A stretch of DNA of 64,000 nt. It comes from Kalaharituber pfeilii (taxonomy: Eukaryota; Ascomycota; Pezizomycetes; Pezizales; Pezizaceae). The position numbers and the translations under genes are program-made. Under the pieces are notes generated by a model that did no database searches, was not told the origin of the DNA, and worked only from the letters and a program-made list of their open reading frames with translations. The DNA lies in NCBI GenBank assembly GCA_015179045.1, contig WHUZ01000063.1, positions 299,631 through 363,630 on the forward strand, in the 5' to 3' direction. This document shows positions 56,197 through 64,000 of this stretch, piece after piece; the stretch's first letter is position 1; the number at the start of each line of letters is the position of its first letter.

Positions 56197-57182
56197 ATGG
56201 CTTCGACATGCACAGGAGTTCCACAGCGTGATCGGGACTTGATGGATGCTGATGGCTACCTAACAGATGCGAAGCTTGACAGCTTGTGGGATTGGTTCTA
56301 TGCCGCTGAGCAAGAGACGATGGATCCTCAAATAATTTTCATAAAGCTTGTGCACTCGGTACAAAGGATCTTATCCTGATGCTACCATGCATATCGAGCT
56401 GTTACTGATATGATATATAGGCATGAAAACCTTATCGTGATAACCTCTTACTCTCACATGGCCTGTACAGCTCAGGCACCAGTCACTACACACCAAGTGA
56501 ATGTACCATAATGGAGGACCTCACAAAGGGGCAACAGCAATCACATAATAGGGCAAATGAAGCTGCTGTGCAAGTACTACACACAAAGCTTGTGATTGCA
56601 GAAGATTCATTGCAAACAAAGCAAGTTTTGATAACTGAACTGCAGGACCATATTAAGGATCTAGAACAACAGTTACAACAGCAGAAGGAATATGAACAGA
56701 AAGTACAAGGCGAGAAGCAGCAATTGGAGCTGAATCTTGCAACAATAAAAGCAGAGCATGAGAAGTGCTGCAATCTCATGCCAACACACATAGCAATCAA
56801 ATCAGTCAAACTGAGTGAGAAGTATATCCAAATGAGAAATGACCGGGTTCAGGGTGCAACATCTATAGGTACTTTGGAGACTTTCGAACTTATACGACAC
56901 CCAAACGGCATGGTTTCATTCAAGTCCACCTGCTTCCCAAATTTATACCTGAGCGTGGAAGCTTCTAAATTTCTCCCCGGCCTGCAAAACGGTGGGGGGT
57001 CTGTCAAGTGCAGCAATACATGTGGCAGTAGGGAGATGTTTTGGATTGATTGGGCAGACAATGCTGAAGTGGGGATTGAGCCCGCGGATTTTAAGGCGCG
57101 TTTCCTCATGATGAATGGAAATGGCGTACTACAGGGATATAAGGGTTCGTTGGAGTTATTCTATATTGTTGTGGTTAAGTAG
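56197..57182 (+). CDS. Coiled-coil protein with C-terminal beta-rich domain; 5' half disrupted or mis-spliced
   Basis: The 3' part is a clean frame, 56511-57182, of 223 residues. Residues about 15-90 are a heptad-rich coiled coil (LITELQDHIKDLEQQLQQQK). The remainder is beta-strand-like (GMVSFKSTCFPNLYLSV, SREMFWIDWA), reminiscent of a fascin-like or beta-trefoil fold (weak inference). In the same frame the sequence extends upstream to SSGTSHYTPSEC (about 56470). A 5' frame from ATG 56197 reads MDADGYLTDAKLDSLWDWFY and PQIIFIKLVHS. Between them (56359-56430) no GT-AG intron I tried keeps frame: joining at 56420/56421 puts a TGA as the second codon. So this is either a gene with an unusual junction or a recent pseudogene. 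Confidence 0.45.
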
Positions 57183-57535
57183 GCGATGTGGGAAGAAATC
57201 TATTACTACAGAGTGCGATGTAGATCTAAGTACGTACAGTTTCTAAGTATATTCTCCTACCCCTAAGTACAATAGTAATATAATCGATTAGTATTGGGCG
57301 TTTATCAACCTCTCAGATGTGTCTAACATACCGATAGGAGCATTCAAGGTTACGTGCGATGTGTGCGATGTGCGGAAGAGTGGACAGGACGGCAATGGAA
57401 TGATATTTTGATATTGTGCTGTTCATTTTTATTGTCTCCTTTGTAACTAATCTCGCCATTGCAATCGGTGTTTATAATAGTGCACTGCTATATTGATCTC
57501 GAGACCCACGTTTATCTTGATTTTACTAGGTGATG
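57183..57535. other. Intergenic, no gene seen
   Basis: Short AT-rich spacer between the coiled-coil gene and the foldback element. Confidence 0.4.
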
Positions 57536-58321
57536 TAGAGTGCTTCACCTAGAAACCGATCATCACTGGGTAACCGATCACAATCCCTTAACCTACATAC
57601 AGAGCTCCTGTGAATGCAAATGACCCTTGAGTGGGCTCAAATTAAAGCCAGAGCATGAGAGAACATAATGAATTATTTTCCACACTCCCCCCTCAGTTTG
57701 TAGCACATGAGGGGTGATATATTCTGACATACATCCAATCATAAACTAGTATATACTTTTGAGTCACCATGTATGAATGAGATTACCTGAGGCCTTTGCA
57801 TCTCAATTTATACGCTGTTCCTTATTCTAAACAAGGATGCCAAGTTTTGTGACTATTGGACTAATGTACAGAAAGTTACTGTCATGCCAAAAAGTACATT
57901 TTTGCTTACTCAGGTTGATCACAGTATTGAGCTATTGTTTTATGAGAAAAAAAGTACAGAGGCTCTGTGAAGCTATATAATAGAAATATATGCATAGGGA
58001 AATGATTTCTGGATGAATTGCAGCACTGACAAAGAGTTGGAGCATTTGAGCACTGCAAGGTACAGATATGTGTACAAGCCTAACTTCCTCAAATTGTGCA
58101 TAGAAGTGAATGCTAATATGAGTCCATCCAGGTTCAGAAACATATCCCGATAGCTTGGTGATACTACCACAGGCACTGCAACTGCTCGATGAGGTGCCAA
58201 GGGCCAACTGTGAATGAGTTTCATATATGAAATATGCATATAATGTGCATGCGATATGTGACAGCAGGAAAAGCGTCGCCATTTTGGAGGCGATGTGAGC
58301 TGCTAAGAACTAGCGATTGAG

Positions 58322-58441
58322 AAAGCATCTATATCTTTACTCCATCTTATATCTATTTCTTTTATCCTCTTCCTTGTATTTCTTTTACTATCCCCTATGC
58401 ATCTAAATTACCATAGCCCATAGGGCGGCATGCGACCAATG

Positions 58442-58474
<33 letters not shown>
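58322..58474 (+). mobile_element. LINE 3' end (family A), about 150 bp
   Basis: A pyrimidine-rich 3' UTR piece, then ACCATAGCCCATAGGGCGGC, ATGCGACCAATGATATT and 30 or so A. The flanks AACTAGCGA and AACTAGCGA(GC) are the target duplication. The paralogous stretch at 800-830 reads ACTAGCGAGTATCGCTAGTC without the insertion. Confidence 0.8.
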
Positions 58475-58477
<3 letters not shown>

Positions 58478-59214
58478 AGCGAGCATTGCTAGTCAAGTTT
58501 CTATTTCGTCTGGTGGAGGTTAATTCTCTATGTCTACCATCTCTGTTACACATACTATTAACATATTGATTTCTATAGTGATGAGAGTCCAAACCATAGA
58601 GAATTATCTCACATTATGGACAAGCTGAGACTTGACCAGTAAACCTATTTCCACTGCCATGTATCTCATAGGTGTAAGTGTTATCAGGGTAAGATGTACA
58701 TTATTCGCCACTTAAAATACATACTGTGTATTCATTCCCTGGTGTAGTTATAGTGGCCCTAAAAGATCTAACGATAGAGTCATGAATATCCTACATAGGT
58801 TTATAGGCAATACTGTCACACTGCTAAGATATGTTTTTGAACCTTGATGGACTCATATTGGTATACACTTCTTTGCACTATGTAAGAAAGTTAGACTTTT
58901 ACACATTCCTGTACCCTGCAGTGCTCAAATGCCCCAACCCTTTGTCAGTGCTACAATTCATCCAAAAATCATTTCCTGATGCATGAATCTCCATTATATA
59001 GCTTCACAGAGCCTCTGTACTTTTTTTTCATAAAACAATAGCTCAATACTGCAATCAGTCTGAGTAAGTAAAAATGTACTCTTTGACATGATAGTAACTT
59101 TCTACACATTAGTCCAATAGTTACAAAACTTGATATCCTTGTTTAGTATAAGGAACAGAGTATAACTTGAGATGCAAAGGCCTCAGGTAATCTCATTCAT
59201 ACATGGTGACATAT

Positions 59215-59272
59215 CGCCATAGCCCACGGGGCGGCACGTGATTAATGATATTAAAAAAAAAAAATAAAAAAA
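59215..59272 (+). mobile_element. LINE tail (family A), about 42-nt core
   Basis: ATATCGCCATAGCCCACGGG, GCACGTGATTAATGATATT, interrupted A-tail. The flanks TTCATACATGGTGA and TTCATGGTGA are a degenerate duplication. The opposite arm (57765-57785) shows the uninterrupted site. Confidence 0.8.
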
Positions 59273-59454
59273 AAATTCATGGTGAGTTAAAAGTGTATGC
59301 TAGTATATGATTGGACATATGCCAGAATAAATTACCCCTTATGTGCATCAAACTGGGACGGGAAGTGTGGAAAATTATTCACTATGTTCTCTCATGCTCT
59401 GATGAGCCCACTCAAGGGTCATTTGCATTCACAGTAGCTCTGTACGTAGGTTAA

Positions 59455-59459
<5 letters not shown>

Positions 59460-59485
<26 letters not shown>

Positions 59486-59528
59486 CTAATATCATTACTC
59501 GCATGCCGCCCTATGGGCTATGGCGAGA
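59460..59528 (-). mobile_element. LINE tail (family A), opposite orientation
   Basis: Minus strand: CTCGCCATAGCCCATAGGGC, GGCATGCGAGTAATGATATT, then about 25 A. The flanks AAGGGACT and AAGGGATT are a target duplication. The opposite arm (near 57575-57595) reads AATCCCTTAACC without it. Confidence 0.82.
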
Positions 59529-59580
59529 AGGGATTTGATCGGTTTCTCAGACATGATCTGTTTCTTGGTGAAGCATTCTA

Positions 59581-60366
59581 GTGAGGTTCCATGCCAGATG
59601 TGCATTGAAGTTACATAAGAAGTATGTAATATGTTAAACACAGTAGGGATATGGTAGACATATTACTAAAGCAGTTGCATGGGTGGGAGAAATACATTTA
59701 CGGTAAATATAAGAGCTATGGTAAACGTAATAAGGATATAGTAAACAGATTATATCTTAGTGTCCACTTATTGCAAAGTTTCCCTTGAGTAACGCAAACG
59801 TAATTCGAGTGCACATATATAAAGTGACAGGTACATTGCCCAATATGGAAGTCAGTCTGCTGCGGCCGGGGGGAAGGGGACCCGGTGGCAGAACTACTGC
59901 GTTGGGCGGACCTAAGTCTGCTGGAAGTAAGATGTTCCGAACTCCCAAACAATCTTCAAAAGTTTGCTGTCATTATATCTAAGTCTGCCCCCCTTCTACT
60001 GTGAATACGACCTAAAACGAGTCACATTCAATACAAAGCTTAAGGACGAAACATGATCGTCGAAACCTCACTAATTATCGACAGAGCATGAGAAAGAAGG
60101 TAGAAGAGGCAGACAAAATCATTGTGTCAGATAGCAATGTGGGTAAGAGAGAACCCCAGATGTTACGGAGATGATACTCCATGAGAACCATCGTCCGTTA
60201 GGTTAGAAAGTGCTTTTGGCAGCCTACGTAGCCATCTCCGCAACTGCTCAGCTGTCGATTCCAACGACTGTTAGTTCCTGCACATAAGCACAGGGCCCCT
60301 ATTTCAGCTATAGTTAGCGCAATCCACCAAGCTCTACCGCCCCGCCATAGGACGATACTGTACGGG
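59581..60366. other. Intergenic, no supported gene
   Basis: Small frames at 59716-59982 on both strands overlap a short GC-rich patch and have no recognisable domain. Confidence 0.35.
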
Positions 60367-60368
60367 TA

Positions 60369-61203
60369 CTGTCTTTCACCACAACCCGACGCACGTTTTA
60401 CACCAAAACTGAGCATGCGCGACAACATACATCTCAACCACCAGAATAGAATTTTGTATGCGCTCTTCAGGAGAAATAAATAAAGGGTTATCCTTCACCT
60501 TTAATCCCTCTATTTGCGCTGAAAAGACATTGTGGTTGATTAATGGCACCATGAGTTTTTCATTGATGTCTTGGCATGCATTTATATGAAATTCCCAGAA
60601 CTGGAGGGTAGAATGCACAACTTCTCTTCAACGCTCACCATAATGGCTATAGAATTGTGGCTAGAGAGTCTCCCCAATAGGCCTCTTATCAATTAGTACT
60701 TCAATTGGCTTATTGTTATTTAATGCCTAATTTATATATCAAATTGCCATTTCAGGTAGTTTTCCTATAGAATTATTGCATACAGTTTCTATGAGATAAT
60801 GAATTTTGTGAATAACTCCACCACTTCTTGAGGAGTTTTCTTGGTGTGCTTCTCACATCTTTGAATAAGATAAAATATTGATAGTCAAGTGTCCTACTGC
60901 TTTTATCAAATTTACTTCAGGTGTGATAAGTGGAATTCGATACTAGTGATATCACAGCGAAAAATATATGCCAAGCCTATGCAAATTTATGGTAAGAATT
61001 TCATGAATCATAAATCCCTTCAAAGCAACATATCTGAAGAAGCTAAGGTGTGGAATATGAAGAATAGTCCTTAATTTAACTGCTCTACAAGTTGCATACA
61101 AAATTCTCTTCTGGTGGTTGAGATATATGTTGTCGCGCGCGGTCAGTTTTGGTGTAAAACGTGCGTTAGGACATGGTGCACGTCCGGTTGTGGTGAATTA
61201 CAG
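60369..61203. mobile_element. TIR element, 835 bp, decayed, TA-flanked
   Basis: TA (60367-60368 and 61204-61205) flanks CTGTCTTTCACCACAACC at the left and CTGTAATTCACCACAACC, inverted, at the right. Inverted similarity extends about 85-100 bp through GCACGTTTTACACCAAAACT and ACCACCAGAA(T/G)AGAATTTTG; the right copy has a roughly 18-bp insertion. The minus strand has decayed coding-like pieces (RCEKHTKKTPQEVVELF, then VHSTLQFWEFHINACQDINE) broken by stops. I do not recognise the family. Confidence 0.75.
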
Positions 61204-61409
61204 TAAGGAAGGAGAGGGGGGACAAAAGGAAAAGAGAACGGAAAATAAAAAAACAGTCTATATCACAGTAAAACTGAACTATGAATAGCACTTGAGCGTT
61301 CTCAGTATATGCAGTAAACCGCACACAGACTTACCGAAATAAGTCACAAAATGTGCGCCACTTTAAACAAATAGGTAATCATTTTAGATGATCGGAATTT
61401 GTTGGAGAG

Positions 61410-61455
61410 GGAAAAAAAAAAAAAAAACCCACGTAACCCCGCATACAGGCTACCA
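61410..61455 (-). mobile_element. Micro-insertion, family C, poly(T)-tailed
   Basis: Minus strand: GTAGCCTGTATGCGGGGTTA, CGTGGG, then about 17 T. Possible target repeats GGAGAGGGA and GGAAGGGA flank a slightly larger segment. Confidence 0.5.
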
Positions 61456-61564
61456 CCATATGGAAGGGACCCATATACCCAGCTCATGTTAAGAACTATC
61501 CATCTACTCTACATACACGGACGACAGTAACTCTCTCCTAGTTTCGGATGCCACAACATAAATT

Positions 61565-61900
61565 ACTATAAATGCAAATGACCCTCAAGTGGGCTCAAAA
61601 TAAAGCCAGAGCATGAGAGAATATGTAAAATAATTTCCCGCACAATGTCTAGGTTTATTTCGAACATATAAGTGACGATTTATTTGGTAGATACAAAATC
61701 CTATGCTGGACATAATGTGAGTCACCCTGTGTCACTAATCTTACCCTGAGATCTTATTGATCTCAATGTATACTCTGCCACCTACTTCCAGAAAGATTAG
61801 GATGTTTGGTGGTGCTCAGGCTAATAGCTAGATAATGGCACTGTCATATTGAAGCAGCTATCTCCGCTTATACATATGCACAGGAATACTGGGCTATTAT
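61565..61900 (+). repeat. Diverged partial copy of the 57.5-kb foldback arm
   Basis: AATGCAAATGACCCTCAAGT, then a TGGGCTCAAAATAAAGCCAG block, GCATGAGAGAA, GTGAGTCACC and a TACTCTG block match the arm at about 57615-57820 in order, with clear divergence. Confidence 0.7.
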
Positions 61901-61949
61901 GCAGTGTAAAGCATTGTATGGAGACTTACCTCTTGATAAAATCGATAAC

Positions 61950-62006
61950 ACTCTCACCATAGCTCTTGGGACTGCATGCAGTAATAAAAAAATTTTAAAA
62001 AAAAAG
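61950..62006 (+). repeat. Degenerate LINE tail (family A)
   Basis: CTCACCATAGCTCTTGGGAC, TGCATGCAGTAATAAAAAAA. Strongly diverged from the consensus. Confidence 0.45.
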
Positions 62007-63187
62007 TACTAGTAGAGCCGTGTATGTAAGTACTCGTGCAGGACACTTACATTCGTTAAGAGTTCACAAACTGTTCTCGTAACCAGATTCAAGAGACGGG
62101 CTGCCAAGACGAATGATAATATTTTGCAACCGATCTGCAGCATACAAGTGACAGTAGGATGCAAAATTTAAAGTCTCAAAATTACAGCATGTTTTATGGC
62201 GGAAAAACATCGCATAATCGGAATCGAGGCTTAATTGGGTAACGAGTGGATCGGTAAGGAGTCAGAAGCGTTCTTATGACGTGTTGGCATTGTGACATGA
62301 AATACGGGCTTGGCATTTGGCGGATTGTGCCCCTACGGGGGGATAGATCGCAGCCAAACTACAGCATGGCTGCCATGGCATAGCTCTCGAACTACCATTT
62401 TGGTGCAACGAGTCGTTAAAAGACGGTTGGAAATTACCCACGCGGCAGCATGCGTCAAGATACATATCATAACTCATTGGCTTGTCAAGTTACGGTTACT
62501 AAGGTTGTTACGTGACCAAGGCTCCGCACGCTTGGAGACGAATCCCGATGTAAACTCCGCGGGTGGTGTTTGATTGGACTGGAAATTAAAATATAATATG
62601 TACGACAACTGAAATACTTACCGTGACTCATGGATAAGGAACCTGCAAGGTTGTACATTCACCTTTTCTTGGGTATTATATCAGAGCTCGGGAGAATATA
62701 TGTATGTTGACATCTCTATATAGACGGAAGGACCAAGTAAGAATTACTCGATTCTTTGAGTTGCACATACAATGAAAGGTTTCTTGCATGGTGATCATGG
62801 AAACGGTTATGACTGACAAATTATGCTTTTTGTCCATTGATTCCCAGGGCGTAGTTTCTATAGGGTGATTATCGAATGCAATAATCTGCCTTATACTTGG
62901 GCGAGAGAACAATTGGGCCGCTTGCAGCTTAAAGTTTACATCTAAATGGGATCGGAGAAAGCTGTAAACTCAACATAATCTCATACAAACAACTTGGTAA
63001 GCCTGTCATCTCCGCCCTTTGCAAAGTCATGCTACTTACCGAATAACTTCTATGTATTTAGGAGCCCTATCCACCGTCTCCTGCTGCCGAATTTTGTCAG
63101 CCTCGGGAGTACAACGATTATGATGTTCCTTAAGTATTCTGGAAACCAACTTGCTTTTTTTACCCAAGTACAGCGCGTAAGAAAACC
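62007..63187. other. Intergenic, no supported gene
   Basis: A TTCTCGTAACCAGA motif at 62073-62086 is a copy of the recurrent motif. Frames at 62274-62573 on both strands have no recognisable domain. Confidence 0.35.
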
Positions 63188-63263
63188 GACGACTCTCTGA
63201 CTTTGAGACGACTCTCTGACTTTGAGACGACTCTCTGACTTTGAGACGACTCTCTGACTTTGA
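63188..63263 (+). repeat. 19-bp tandem repeat, four perfect copies
   Basis: GACGACTCTCTGACTTTGA is repeated four times in direct succession, followed by a partial GACGAGAG. Confidence 0.95.
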
Positions 63264-63691
63264 GACGAGAGCGATCATCTAGAATGGTGGTTAAGTAGGT
63301 TAACATGACATAAGCAAACGCACGTACTGGCTGATTTCGTTACCTGAAACCACCGATTATCGTCACGCAACGTACTGTAGCGATGATCGCGTCGCCAAAT
63401 CGTCGCGTTACCAACTCTGGGTAACGGCAGGGATGTGCAACCCCCTTTTTAGCTAACGCCAGGAGCCATTTTCTACCTAAATCAGCACTACAGCTGCGTA
63501 CGCATAACATGTCTTAAATCTACCACTGCATGAGCATATGCAATCTAACACATGAAAGCTCCAGTTTCTACCATCATGAGCCAGCAAACGTCCCCTTCAG
63601 GCTCAAGTAACATACGCATACTAGTAACATGAGTCTCGATGGTGGTCGTGATCACATGTTGGATTTTGGCATTCTCCGAGGTGCTGAATAT

Positions 63692-63747
63692 TTTCTGCCC
63701 TAGGCTTGTAGCATGTATGCGGGGTTATGTGAACCAAAAAAAAAAAA
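63692..63747 (+). mobile_element. Micro-retroposon related to families B and C
   Basis: TTTCTGCCCTAGGCTTGTAG, then CATGTATGCGGGGTTATGTG, AACC and 12 A. Direct repeats GAGGTGCTGAATAT and GAGGTGCTGAGTAT flank it (63678-63691, 63748-63761). It links the family-C core to a poly(A) tail. Confidence 0.8.
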
Positions 63748-63761
63748 GAGGTGCTGAGTAT

Positions 63762-64000
63762 GGTGATATTACGGATGTGCCGATATGCAATGGTACAGTT
63801 GGTTACTTGGGGGAAATCAACTACCATCCTCTCATTTAAGCTTAGTTGATCCATGAGTTACCTAGTGTAACGTAACGTAACGCATAACTGATAGCCCACT
63901 AGTATGTCGCTTAATGACTGACATGAGATGAATTTCATGTTGGACTTGCATTTTGCTGCAACGTTATAGAGAAACCAAATCACAGCAGCAAGAATCGAGC
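63762..64000. other. Window end, no gene seen
   Basis: A short CGTAACGTAACG run near 63875 and AT-rich sequence; nothing identified. Confidence 0.35.

Larger units (their letters stand above)
57538..59578. mobile_element. Foldback element, 2041 bp, with arms of about 530 bp, later hit by three LINE tails
   Basis: TA (57536-57537 and 59579-59580) flanks ends GA(G/A)TGCTTCACC(T/A)AGAAAC. Subterminal GAAACCGATC motifs are repeated. The arms (57538-58070 and 58905-59578) align through CCCTTAACCTACATACAGAG, GCAAATGACCCTTGAGTGGG, GAGATTACCTGAGGCCTTTG, ACATTAGTCCAATAG or its complement, and GCACTGACAAAGAGTTGG or its variant. The loop contains the segment shared with 720-890. No transposase. Insertions at 58322-58474, 59215-59272 and 59460-59528 are family-A LINE tails. 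Confidence 0.88.

Overview
The window is nuclear DNA of a filamentous ascomycete, most likely a repeat-rich Pezizomycete (inference). The reasons are short introns of about 45-75 nt with CTAAC/CTGAC-type branch sites, fungal-type MED13, LAMTOR1/Meh1 and HNH_2 proteins, and a repeat load of pogo/Fot1, Tc1, Tad-like LINE, copia and gypsy elements. C-to-T and G-to-A changes at CpG inside a minisatellite suggest methylated repeats. No CRISPR array, rRNA or convincing tRNA was seen.

Layout. 1-3.0 kb: repeat debris and a 1.83-kb long-inverted-repeat (foldback) element. 4.0-4.9 kb: a myristoylated LAMTOR1/Meh1-like lysosomal or vacuolar anchor gene in three exons. 7.4-9.65 kb: an apparently intact pogo/Fot1-type transposon with a three-exon transposase. 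10.7-13.4 kb: minisatellites. 15.2-21.0 kb: MED13, the Mediator kinase-module subunit, in four exons on the minus strand. 21-25.4 kb: gene-poor. 25.5-26.2 kb: a 253-residue protein with a restriction-endonuclease-like E-x-K signature. 28.3-34.0 kb: decayed gypsy and copia sequences. 34.6-38.35 kb: a Tc1/mariner element holding two minisatellite arrays and an unidentified coding fragment. 38.5-41.9 kb: a MITE and many very short poly(A)-tailed insertions. 42.0-43.1 kb: a zinc-finger gene abutting a LINE insertion. 44.1-46.4 kb: non-autonomous DNA-element and LINE remnants. 47.4-48.4 kb: an HNH_2 nuclease-domain gene in three exons. 49.0-53.3 kb: pieces of a Tad-like LINE in both orientations plus a minisatellite. 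53.9-59.6 kb: two further foldback elements either side of a coiled-coil gene with a disrupted 5' half. 60.4-63.8 kb: small TIR elements and tandem repeats.

The host genes do not form a pathway together. What unites the window is its mobile DNA. One Tad-like LINE lineage leaves a conserved 3' tail that can be followed from longer fragments to insertions carrying only 25-55 nt of LINE sequence. A second group of micro-insertions has a core of about 45 nt plus poly(A). It starts at the same nucleotide in six copies and is flanked by target-site duplications, so it behaves like an exceptionally small SINE. Most DNA elements here are bounded by TA. Three are long palindromes, and several insertions can be checked against an empty site in a paralogous copy inside this same window.
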